The notes under the pieces: model-generated
What the model was told of the DNA's origin: nothing
What the model saw: only the letters and a program-made list of their open reading frames with translations
Database searches by the model: none
In this document: positions 1 through 9,716 of the stretch, in pieces
How positions within the stretch are numbered: position 1 is the stretch's first letter
Layout: each line of letters starts with the position of its first letter
Source: Tragulus kanchil
Lineage: Eukaryota > Chordata > Mammalia > Artiodactyla > Tragulidae
Assembly: GCA_022376925.1 (NCBI GenBank)
Contig: JAIOJX010000003.1
Coordinates: 35,641,874-35,705,873, forward strand
Reading direction: 5' to 3'
DNA: 64,000 nucleotides
Made by a program: the position numbers and the translations under genes

Positions 1-375
1 GTTTTCACAGTGTTGTATTTGGAGAGATCAGCATTCTTTGAATGTGCATGTCAACATTGGAAAGTTTCTCTTGAACCGCCTAAGCAATGCAACTTCCTTT
101 TAAAGCTTTCCGTAGAGATTATTAGGGAAAATGTCAAACCTTCCTTTTCCCAAAAGTCCTTTTCTCGTAAGAAAAAATTTATACATATGAACTTCAAGTA
201 TAAAACAGATTTATTGACATAGAAAACAAATTTATGGCTATCAATGTGCAAATGAGTGGGATAAATTAGTTTGAAATTAACATATACATACTACTATATA
301 CAAGACAAATAACCAACAAGGACCTACTACTTGCCACAGGGAACTGTATTCAATATTTTACAATAACCTATAAAA

Positions 376-513
376 GATGGGGTGGTTGGGTGGGCATCAC
401 CGATGCATTGGACATGAGTTTGGGCAAACCCCAGGAGTTGGTGAAGGACAGGGAAGTCAGGTGTGCTGCAGTCCATGGGGTCACCAAGAGTCAGACATGA
501 CTTAGTGACTGAA
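376..513 (+). mobile_element. BovB-tail SINE (ART2A/Bov-A type) inside L1 3' end
   Basis: The body carries the BovB/Bov-A tail: 'ggcatcaccgatgcattgg', 'catgagtttgggcaaac', 'gtgctgcagtccatggggtc' and 'agtcagacatgac'. It splits the L1 tail. The flanks share a short 'tataa' target, consistent with insertion into the L1 'cctataagag' segment. Confidence 0.8.
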
Positions 514-550
514 AAATATAAGAGAAAAGAATCTGAAAAAAAAAATAACA

Positions 551-551
551 T

Positions 552-582
<31 letters not shown>

Positions 583-591
583 TAGATATGT
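551..591. repeat. (GATA)n microsatellite
   Basis: About nine GATA units followed by degenerate TATAGATATG, within the L1 3' end where family members usually carry a short A/T-rich variable stretch. Confidence 0.95.
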
Positions 592-679
592 ATAATTGGA
601 TCACTTTGCTGTATGCCTGAAACTAACACAACACTGTAAATCCACTATACCTCAATAAATAGAAAGGAAGGAAGGAAGA

Positions 680-1550
680 AAATCATACAAGTCTGTTTTA
701 ATGATATAATCTAGAAGACAGAGATTTGAGTAAAATAGCTTAGATAAATTTTTATCCTAAGGGATAAAGATGAAGAAAAAAGATAACTGTCTTAACAGGT
801 AAGAAATACACCCCCTTCTGAGAACAGAATAAAGACTTCATAATCATGTCATCTTTTTATATGCAAATTTCCCTAATAGAACAGTTTCAGGGGAGGAAAG
901 CAGCTTTCTTACTCATCATGAAGACCTTTTGCCACTCTATCATTAACCTAGGAATAAAACAAACTCAGAACCAGACTTTTTTTTTTGTCTCTACTTGGTC
1001 CTGGAGGTTTCCACTGTCTCATCACACTTCCTCCCACTTAGCAATTCAGAATCTTGCATACCTGGGTGAACAGAGTGAATGGGAAAACCCTGTTTTCACA
1101 GTGTTGTATTTGGAGAGATCAGCATTCTTTGAATGTGCATGTCAACATTGGAAAGTTTCTCTTGAACCGCCTAAGCAATGCAACTTCCTTTTAAAGCTTT
1201 CCGTAGAGATTATTCATTCACTGGGCAAGATACGTCATGTCATGTGTAACACCCAAATTTCAAAACCTTTTCCCAAAAGTCCCCTTTTCTACATCTCAGC
1301 TCTCATCACTGTCTCTAGGGCATGTATCACAGCAGCATCAGCAAGAAGGTTACGCTCTAGTTCAGTCCCAAAATCCCACAGGAAAAGGACAACATCTTTT
1401 TTGTTCTGAAGACAAGCAAAAATGCACCTCGCTCAAGTGTCCTTAGGCTCCCTTGTCCTCTGCTCCCTCACAGTTAAATTTGAACTTTTCATCGTCTCTG
1501 CTTCTATGCATTTTATTTAAATTATTTTATAGTATTTTAATATTGTGCTA
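680..1550. other. No recognised element
   Basis: AT-rich sequence in which I recognise no interspersed repeat. It holds a 187-codon + strand reading frame (846-1409) of unknown, probably non-coding nature. A short poly-T lies at about 979-987. Confidence 0.5.
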
Positions 1551-1551
1551 T

Positions 1552-1763
1552 GTGCTAAAAGTTGCTTCAGTCATGTCCAACTCTTTGTGATCCTATGAAC
1601 CATCAGGTTCCTCTGTGCATGGGATTCTCCAGGCACAAATACTGGAGTGCTTTGCCATGACCTCCTCCAGGGGATCTTCCCAACACAGGGATCAAACCCA
1701 TGTCTCTTATGTCTCCTGCATTGGCAGGCAGGTTCTTTACCACCACTACCACCTGAGGAACCC
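1552..1763 (-). mobile_element. Bov-tA SINE
   Basis: Reverse-complement Bov-tA. On the + strand the BovB-type tail comes first ('tcagtcatgtccaactctt'), then 'gggattctccaggcac', then the tRNA-like head with the inverted B-box region 'gggatcaaacccatgtctc' and 'ggttctttaccacc'. It is moderately diverged. Confidence 0.88.
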
Positions 1764-1810
1764 ATAAATCATGGTAATTTAACTTTATAAATATTTATTA
1801 AGGATGCACT

Positions 1811-2024
1811 GCTTCCCTGGTAGCTCAGCTGGTAAAGAAGCTGTCTGCAAGCCAAGAGACCCTGGTTCGATTCCTGGGTCACAAAGATCCCCTGGAGAAG
1901 GGATAGGGTACCCACTCTAGTATTCTTGCCTGGAGATTTCCATGGACAGAGGAGCCTGATGGACTACAGTCCATGGGGTCGCAAAGAGTCAGACATGACT
2001 GAGCGACTTTCGCTCATTCACTGA
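1811..2024 (+). mobile_element. Bov-tA SINE
   Basis: Starts with the tRNA-Glu-derived head 'gcttccctggtagctcagc', has a B box 'ggttcgattcc', and continues through 'cccctggagaaggg' and 'ccatggggtcgcaaagagtc' to 'gactgagcgac'. It sits 47 bp from the preceding Bov-tA in opposite orientation, so the two form an inverted pair able to fold. Confidence 0.9.
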
Positions 2025-2910
2025 ACTAGACAATGAGATATACAATGCATGTGAACCAGAGAAATATTCATGTGCTCACAGAGTACTTTGATCTAGTGGG
2101 AGAATCAGACAAATAATGGATAATACAACACAGCAAGAAGTGTACTATAAAAGAATAAAAAAGAGATAGATAACACCAAGTTTATAATCGAGAATCCAGA
2201 AAAGGAATAAGGACAGTTGTGGCTGAAAATATTTTACATCTGACTATACACTCTTTCTTTTCTATACCCAATGAAGACACAGACAAGGAGAATGTCATTC
2301 TTTTCCTACTGAGGACTGAAAACAATGCTCAGAATCCTTTACAACTTGGCTTTTTGGTCAACAGATCACTGGGATCCCTTGCTACACTTTCAGGGAGACT
2401 GCAAGGTCAGACCACTTTCATAAGACATCACGTTTCTTTCACTGTATTGGTATTTACTCCAAAAGGGAAACTGTTGGCACCTCAGTACAAATCAAAGCAG
2501 TGAAACCACTGTATTGTGATCATTGAATGACTGACCGCCATCACTCATAGAGTGGAAAACGAAAAGTCAATTAACTGAAGAATACCCTAGATGAAGCCAT
2601 AAAATAATTAACTGTGTTAAATTGTCACCTTTGAATTCACATCTCTACGAAGAGGTCCATGTAATGATGGGCACGTCTACAGCCTACAACAGAATGCGGG
2701 GCGCAAGGAAAAGCACTGGTGTGGTTGTGTGAGCCGCAAGTTGAACTAGCTGCTTTTTTTCGTGGAACACTATTTTTACCTGAAAAATATATTTTTTTGA
2801 AAAACATTTTGACAGACTGTGGTTAGCTGACTATAATAGCTATGGTTCTTCAGACTTGGATATTTGGCACATATTTCTCAACATGAACCAACGAAATCTG
2901 TTATTTCAAA

Positions 2911-3100
2911 ACCCAGGTGGCTCTCTGCTGCTAATGCAGGAGCCTCAGGAGACACAGATTCAAGCCCTAATTCGGGAAGATCCCCTGGAGAAGGAAATGG
3001 CAACCCACTTCAGTATTCCTGCCTGGACAATCTCATGGACAGAGAAGCCTAGTGGGCTACAGTCCAGGAGGTCAGTGAGAATCAGACACAACTAAGCATG
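2911..3100 (+). mobile_element. Bov-tA SINE
   Basis: Diverged head 'cccaggtggctctctgctg', then 'gatcccctggagaaggaaat' and 'cagtattcctgcctgg', ending in 'agaatcagacacaactaa'. The tail contains an alternating ATGCATGCA stretch. Confidence 0.85.
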
Positions 3101-4076
3101 CATGCAACTGAATTCAAGCTTTCACATGAAAATTAGAATTTCACAAGAGTTGTATCTACAGCCTTGAGTTATACAGCATTAAAGTTCTTAAAAATTTTCT
3201 GATGAAATAGTGGTAATATTAGCAAATATGACTTTTAAAATGCTTTATAATGAAACATGCCAGCATTTGGCAAATCTTTAAAGCAGACTAATAAATGATG
3301 TTACAAAATCATGCTTGAGGAAAGATCCATTCACAAAGCAAGATGATCTATAATCGAGAATCCAGAAAAGGAATAAGGACAGTTGTGGCTGAAAATATTT
3401 TACATCTGACTATACACTCTTTCTTTTCTATACCCAATGAAGACACAGACAAGGAGAATGTCATTCTTTTCCTACTGAGGACTGAAAACAATGCTCAGAA
3501 TCCTTTACAACTTGGCTTTTTGGTCAACAGATCACTGGGATCCCTTGCTACACTTTCAGGGAGACTGCAAGGTCAGACCACTTTCATAAGACATCACGTT
3601 TCTTTCACTGTATTGGTATTTACTCCAAAAGGGAAACTGTTGGCACCTCAGTACAAATCAAAGCAGTGAAACCACTGTATTGTGATCATTGAATGACTGA
3701 CCGCCATCACTCATAGAGTGGAAAACGAAAAGTCAATTAACTGAAGAATACCCTAGATGAAGCCATAAAATAATTAACTGTGTTAAATTGTCACCTTTGA
3801 ATTCACATCTCTACGAAGAGGTCCATGTAATGATGGGCACGTCTACAGCCTACAACAGAATGCGGGGCGCAAGGAAAAGCACTGGTGTGGTTGTGTGAGC
3901 CGCAAGTTGAACTAGCTGCTTTTTTTCGTGGAACACTATTTTTACCTGAAAAATATATTTTTTTGAAAAACATTTTGACAGACTGTGGTTAGCTGACTAT
4001 AATAGCTATGGTTCTTCAGACTTGGATATTTGGCACATATTTCTCAACATGAACCAACGAAATCTGTTATTTCAAA

Positions 4077-4266
4077 ACCCAGGTGGCTCTCTGCTGCTAA
4101 TGCAGGAGCCTCAGGAGACACAGATTCAAGCCCTAATTCGGGAAGATCCCCTGGAGAAGGAAATGGCAACCCACTTCAGTATTCCTGCCTGGACAATCTC
4201 ATGGACAGAGAAGCCTAGTGGGCTACAGTCCAGGAGGTCAGTGAGAATCAGACACAACTAATCATG
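4077..4266 (+). mobile_element. Bov-tA SINE (second copy within duplication A)
   Basis: Identical in structure to the element at 2911-3100. It differs by single bases near the tail and should be counted with it as one insertion. A 34-bp tail remnant recurs at 5345-5378. Confidence 0.85.
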
Positions 4267-6453
4267 CATGCAACTGAATTCAAGCTTTCACATGAAAATT
4301 AGAATTTCACAAGAGTTGTATCTACAGCCTTGAGTTATACAGCATTAAAGTTCTTAAAAATTTTCTGATGAAATAGTGGTAATATTAGCAAATATGACTT
4401 TTAAAATGCTTTATAATGAAACATGCCAGCATTTGGCAAATCTTTAAAGCAGACTAATAAATGATGTTACAAAATCATGCTTGAGGAAAGATCCATTCAA
4501 AAAGCAAGATGATCTAGAGAATTTAATAGAAAGAGCAAGAAAAGTTCATTGATATGAGTTCAGATTCCACATTGCACCCAACTTTCAAGAGAGACAGTTT
4601 TGAGTCGAAGAATATCTACAATTATCTTTTAAAAAAGCTATTGAAATACTCTTTCCTTTTCTAATACATATCTGCAGGAGACCTGATTTTCTTTACATAC
4701 TTCAACCAAAACAAATATTTCAGGAGACTGAATGCAGGAATAGATATGAGAATTCAGTCATCGTCATTAAACCAGATATGAAAGGGATATTAAAAAATGC
4801 AACATAGTGCCAAATATTTAAAAACAAATATATTTTCTAAATTGTTCTCAGTGTTCTAATGCAGCATACACCATAGATTTAGCCTATGCCAATAAAAGTT
4901 CTTTGAGGGCCCCAATATTTACAGAGTGTAAAGGGGTCCTAAGACATAAAAGTTTGAAAACTGACATAGTGATAGTCCATAAAAGTTGCTATATGAGCTT
5001 AATGATACCAGAAAGTGGTATGAATTCACTGTCTCTTATTTATATAACACCTTATCATTGAAAAGAGCTCTCACATTAAATCATTTGAGTTAGGGAAGTC
5101 AGGGAACTGGGAGTCAGAGGTTAATTAGCTTAAGAAGATAATATTGCTAGTAAAGTATGAGAACTGAGACTAGTCTTGACTCCTCATTCAACGCTCCTTC
5201 CACTATATCCATTTATCTCTGGTTTAGATTACATGTACTTTTCAGAACTCTAACAAGCTCAAAACCCTCACTGCTCAATGCTTTCACTCTTGTTTTCTTC
5301 CTTTTGTTGTTCTTACATATGCTTGAATGTCTTGGCTTTGCCAAGGTCAGTGAGAATCAGACACAACTAACATGCATGCAACTGAATTCAAGCTTTCACA
5401 TGAAAATTAGAATTTCACAAGAGTTGTATCTACAGCCTTGAGTTATACAGCATTAAAGTTCTTAAAAATTTTCTGATGAAATAGTGGTAATATTAGCAAA
5501 TATGACTTTTAAAATGCTTTATAATGAAACATGCCAGCATTTGGCAAATCTTTAAAGCAGACTAATAAATGATGTTACAAAATCATGCTTGAGGAAAGAT
5601 CCATTCAAAAAGCAAGATGATCTAGAGAATTTAATAGAAAGAGCAAGAAAAGTTCATTGATATGAGTTCAGATTCCACATTGCACCCAACTTTCAAGAGA
5701 GACAGTTTTGAGTCGAAGAATATCTACAATTATCTTTTAAAAAAGCTATTGAAATACTCTTTCCTTTTCTAATACATATCTGCAGGAGACCTGATTTTCT
5801 TTACATACTTCAACCAAAACAAATATTTCAGGAGACTGAATGCAGGAATAGATATGAGAATTCAGTCATCGTCATTAAACCAGATATGAAAGGGATATTA
5901 AAAAATGCAACATAGTGCCAAATATTTAAAAACAAATATATTTTCTAAATTGTTCTCAGTGTTCTAATGCAGCATACACCATAGATTTAGCCTATGCCAA
6001 TAAAAGTTCTTTGAGGGCCCCAATATTTACAGAGTGTAAAGGGGTCCTAAGACATAAAAGTTTGAAAACTGACATAGTGATAGTCCATAAAAGTTGCTAT
6101 ATGAGCTTAATGATACCAGAAAGTGGTATGAATTCACTGTCTCTTATTTATATAACACCTTATCATTGAAAAGAGCTCTCACATTAAATCATTTGAGTTA
6201 GGGAAGTCAGGGAACTGGGAGTCAGAGGTTAATTAGCTTAAGAAGATAATATTGCTAGTAAAGTATGAGAACTGAGACTAGTCTTGACTCCTCATTCAAC
6301 GCTCCTTCCACTATATCCATTTATCTCTGGTTTAGATTACATGTACTTTTCAGAACTCTAACAAGCTCAAAACCCTCACTGCTCAATGCTTTCACTCTTG
6401 TTTTCTTCCTTTTGTTGTTCTTACATATGCTTGAATGTCTTGGCTTTGCCAAC
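4236..6453. repeat. Tandem duplication B, junction ~5345, offset 1108-1109
   Basis: Copy 1 is 4236-5344 and copy 2 is 5345-6453. Copy 1 stops inside 'ggctttgccaa' and copy 2 starts inside the tail of the Bov-tA SINE ('ggtcagtgagaatc'). One base differs near position 4261, shifting the offset by one. Confidence 0.96.
5030..5215 (+). mobile_element. MIR-like ancient SINE
   Basis: 3' half of a MIR. It shows a 'ttatataacaccttatc' core-like part, then 'gggaagtcagggaactggga' and a tail 'tcttgactcctcattcaacg...ccttccactatatcc' typical of MIR ends. Diverged. Recurs at 6138-6323 and 7295-7481 through duplications B and C. Confidence 0.6.
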
Positions 6454-8325
6454 ATCAATGAGCAACCTAACTCCCCCTAGATGATGTGTAATATGGGCAC
6501 ATATTCTAAACTAAACTAGACTTTACTCCTATATGTCTACTTAAAAAAAAAATCCAGTGGTATATTTTAGACAAACACCCAGCACATACATTGTTTATAG
6601 TCCTTCTGGAAAACAAAAAGATCCATACTTCCTACATAGGCCTCATAAATAAATAACAGAGCTGGGTTCCCACTCATGAGCTTCCACATAAATTCCTCCT
6701 AGTAACCTAAACAGGCTGTTTCTGGGCTCCATCCGGAGGAGGTCACTGGTTGTTAGGTTTATGACTCCTATTCCCCATAAACCCCTTAAATCCAGGCTAT
6801 ATTGATCACACAGGATGCCCAAACTCCTACCTTCAGGGTGGAGTTTAACACTTAGTGTAATAAGATTCTATGAGAACTTATACTAGTTTTTATTTTACTT
6901 GCCACAGTTGAAAGTTCAGACATAATATTTTCAAATTATTCTCTTTCACACTATCCTTCATTTTGCTCAAGTGCCTTAGTTTGCTTTTATTGCCTGCTAT
7001 GAGGTGATTTAGCTATTTCTGATATTACTTCTCAACATGGTGTCTGTGATTATTCTGATAGTCCCTCAATATTCTTGGTTTCAAAGTACCTTTCTTTGTT
7101 CAGTACTTCTATTATACTCTGTAACTCCCTCTCTACTCCTAGTATAGAAGAAGCAGGCAAGAAATACTTCTTTGAGGGCCCCAATATTTACAGAGTGTAA
7201 AGGGGTCCTAAGACATAAAAGTTTGAAAACTGACATAGTGATAGTCAAAAGTTGCTATATGAGCTTAATGATACCAGAAAGTGGTATGAATTCACTGTCT
7301 CTTATTTATATAACACCTTATCATTGAAAAGAGCTCTCACATTAAATCATTTGAGTTAGGGAAGTCAGGGAACTGGGAGTCAGAGGTTAATTAGCTTAAG
7401 AAGATAATATTGCTAGTAAAGTATGAGAACTGAGACTAGTCTTGACTCCTCATTCAACGCTCCTTCCACTATATCCATTTATCTCTGGTTTAGATTACAT
7501 GTACTTTTCAGAACTCTAACAAGCTCAAAACCCTCACTGCTCAATGCTTTCACTCTTGTTTTCTTCCTTTTGTTGTTCTTACATATGCTTGAATGTCTTG
7601 GCTTTGCCAACATCAATGAGCAACCTAACTCCCCCTAGATGATGTGTAATATGGGCACATATTCTAAACTAAACTAGACTTTACTCCTATATGTCTACTT
7701 AAAAAAATCCAGTGGTATATTTTAGACAAACACCCAGCACATACATTGTTTATAGTCCTTCTGGAAAACAAAAAGATCCATACTTCCTACATAGGCCTCA
7801 TAAATAAATAACAGAGCTGGGTTCCCACTCATGAGCTTCCACATAAATTCCTCCTAGTAACCTAAACAGGCTGTTTCTGGGCTCCATCCGGAGGAGGTCA
7901 CTGGTTGTTAGGTTTATGACTCCTATTCCCCATAAACCCCTTAAATCCAGGCTATATTGATCACACAGGATGCCCAAACTCCTACCTTCAGGGTGGAGTT
8001 TAACACTTAGTGTAATAAGATTCTATGAGAACTTATACTAGTTTTTATTTTACTTGCCACAGTTGAAAGTTCAGACATAATATTTTCAAATTATTCTCTT
8101 TCACACTATCCTTCATTTTGCTCAAGTGCCTTAGTTTGCTTTTATTGCCTGCTATGAGGTGATTTAGCTATTTCTGATATTACTTCTCAACATGGTGTCT
8201 GTGATTATTCTGATAGTCCCTCAATATTCTTGGTTTCAAAGTACCTTTCTTTGTTCAGTACTTCTATTATACTCTGTAACTCCCTCTCTACTCCTAGTAT
8301 AGAAGAAGCAGGCAAGAAATACTTG
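6006..8325. repeat. Tandem duplication C, junction ~7169, offset 1161 falling to 1157
   Basis: Copy 1 is 6006-7168 and copy 2 is 7169-8325. Copy 2 has lost 4 bp ('gtccataaaag' becomes 'gtcaaaag') near its start and has a shorter A-run (6542 against 7700). The junction lies at 'aatacttctttgag', with about 3 bp of shared sequence. Confidence 0.96.
6454..7168. other. No recognised element
   Basis: AT-rich, non-repetitive apart from duplication C, which repeats it at 7612-8325. The segment ends in an 'actcctagtatagaagaag' stretch. In copy 2 this leads to 'tgctcaataagc...gaatgaatgaa' at 8325-8358, reminiscent of an L2/MIR 3' tail. Confidence 0.5.
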
Positions 8326-8489
8326 CTCAATAAGCAAATTCATGAAGGAATGAATGAAGACACTGCATGATGATTTCATTTGCCTAGATCATCTTTGAAA
8401 GGATCAATATCATTCCCAAAATACTTACCTGTAGAGGTATGAATGGAAATATCTTAAGTTAAAATACTTGATTAATTTATAGTAGCCTT

Positions 8490-8755
8490 TTATATTTTTA
8501 AAATAATTTTATTTATTTTTAGCTGGGCTGGGTCTTCATTGCTGCATGGGCTTTTCTCTAGGTGTGGCAAGCAGGCCTCTCATTATTGTGGCCTCTCTCA
8601 TTGTGGAGCATGGGTTCTAAGACACAAATTCAGTAGTTGTTGTGCACAGTAGGTAATTACTCTGCAGCAGGTGGGATCTTCTGGGATCAGGCATCAAATC
8701 CATGTCTCCTGCATTGGCAGGCAGATTCTTTACCAATGAGCCACCAGGAAAGCCC
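8490..8755 (-). mobile_element. CHR-type tRNA-Glu SINE
   Basis: On the + strand: a T-rich tail complement 'ttttatttatttttagctgg', 'ggtcttcattgctgc', body, then the inverted tRNA head 'tctcctgcattggcaggc', 'agattctttaccaatgagcc', 'accaggaaagccc'. The flanks 'tatagtagcctttt' and 'tatagaagcatttt' form an imperfect target-site duplication whose right copy was reused by the next element. Confidence 0.82.
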
Positions 8756-8770
8756 CTATAGAAGCATTTT

Positions 8771-9091
8771 TTCTTTTTTTTGGCGGGGGGTGGGGGGGTG
8801 GGGGGCGCTGGTTGGGGAAGGAGGGGGCAGGCGGGCCACTTCTATTGGTCTTTCATTTGTCTATTTTCATCCATCTTGGTTCTTTGGCCCCTATGGGCCT
8901 CCCATCGCGGTGACCTCTGTTGTCGCAGAGCACCGGCTCTGGGCGCATGTGCTCCAGAGCTCCGGCTCTGTAATAGGACACATTGGTCCAGGCGCTCCAC
9001 AGCATGTGGGATCCTCCCAGGCCAGGGATCAAACCAGCGCCCCTTGCACTGCAAGGCAGTGTCCTTACCCACCGGACCACCAGGGAAGCCC
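8771..9091 (-). mobile_element. CHR-related SINE, unfamiliar subfamily (copy 1 of 5)
   Basis: Reverse orientation, flanked by a perfect 12-bp target-site duplication TAGAAGCATTTT (8759-8770 and 9092-9103). On the - strand it runs from a tRNA-Glu-like head ('gcttccctggtggtccggtg', B box 'ggtttgatccc') through a GC-rich body with the hairpin arms GCTCTGG/CCAGAGC to a C-rich 3' tract, read here as the G-rich run at 8782-8830. It has no long A tail. The body differs from the CHR-2 elements elsewhere in the window. Confidence 0.85.
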
Positions 9092-9235
9092 TAGAAGCAT
9101 TTTAAAATCATAAAATATCTAGGAATAAATCTAATGAAAGATGCTTAAGACCCCTACATTGGAAACTATAAAAAATGATTGATAGAAATCAAAGATTTAA
9201 GTAAATAATGAGGTATACTGTGCTCATCCTTGTTC

Positions 9236-9716
9236 CTTGGAAAGAAAGCTATGACAATCCTAGACAGCATATTAAAAAGTAGACATCACTTTGCTGACAA
9301 ATGTTCATATAATCAAAGCAACGGTTTTTCCTGTATTCATGTATGGGTGTGAGAGATGAACCATAAAGAAGGCTGAAGGCCAAAGACTCTAAAGAACTCC
9401 TTGGACTGCTAGGAGACCAGACCAGTTGATCCTAAAGGAAATCAATGCTGAATATCTATTGGAAAGACTGATTCTGAAGCTGAAGCTCCAATATTTGACC
9501 GCGTGATTCAAAGAGCTGATGCCTCAGAAAAGACACTGATGCTGGGAAAGATTGAAAACAAAAGAAGCGGGTGGCAGAGGGTGAGATGGTTAAAATCACT
9601 GACTCAATAGTCATAAGTCTGAGCAGGCTTGCGAGATCGTTGAGGACAGAGGAGCCTGGTGTGCTGTATCCCTAGAGTTGCTATGAGTTGGACACAACTT
9701 AGCTATTGAATGATAG
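9236..9716 (+). mobile_element. BovB LINE (RTE) 3'-end fragment
   Basis: Matches the 3' end of BovB: 'ggaaagaaagctatgac', 'agacagcatattaaaaag', 'catgtatgggtgtgagag', 'tccttggactgc', 'ctgaagctccaatattt', 'aaaagacactgatgctggg', and a terminal 'gttggacacaactta'. 5'-truncated, with no intact coding frame. It lies inside an older L1. Confidence 0.88.

Larger units (their letters stand above)
258..664 (+). mobile_element. L1 3'-end fragment, interrupted by a SINE
   Basis: 258-375 and 514-664 together match the artiodactyl L1 3' end. Recognisable blocks are the 'ataaccaacaaggacc' motif, 'cacagggaactgtattcaa', and the terminal 'ctgaaactaacacaacact' followed by an AATAAA-like signal and a GGAA-rich tail at 660-680. 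The element is sense on the + strand and split by the insertion at 376-513. It is 5'-truncated and non-coding. Confidence 0.8.
1..1294. repeat. Unmerged ~1.1 kb direct duplication, junction ~169 (first copy cut by window edge)
   Basis: Bases 1-122 recur at 1092-1213, an offset of 1091. Past 124 the first copy decays: about 43 bp present at 1214-1257 are missing, a short match resumes (133-168 against 1258-1294), then sequence jumps to new material. Only the tail of copy 1 is inside the window. The decay at the copy end resembles a low-quality piece end rather than a clean biological breakpoint. Confidence 0.9.
2185..4515. repeat. Tandem duplication A, junction ~3350, offset 1166
   Basis: Copy 1 (2185-3349) is repeated as copy 2 (3350-4515) with almost no differences. 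The join is abrupt: 'gatgatcta' of one copy runs directly into 'taatcgagaa' of the next. The last 280 bp of each copy also appear a third time at 5345-5623 because duplication B overlaps A. Confidence 0.96.

Noticed and set aside
846..1409. 187-codon + strand open frame as a gene
   Set aside because: It has no recognisable domain, no Kozak-like or promoter context, and low-complexity composition. It also includes the segment shared with the partial duplication at the window start. Chance openness is more likely.
1811..1900. tRNA gene calls at SINE heads
   Set aside because: A- and B-box-like motifs are present, but they are the tRNA-derived heads of Bov-tA and CHR SINEs, without a full cloverleaf.
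2185..4515. Genuine satellite or segmental tandem array
   Set aside because: Each unit is copied once and neighbouring units are unrelated. A satellite would repeat the same unit. Constant offset with changing content points to assembly.
8637..9113. 158-codon + strand frame and overlapping frames at 8.6-9.1 kb
   Set aside because: They lie across two SINEs, whose GC-rich bodies lack stop codons. Similar frames appear in every copy of these SINEs (46.6-48.1, 48.5-49.9, 52.9-54.2 and 59.1-60.7 kb).
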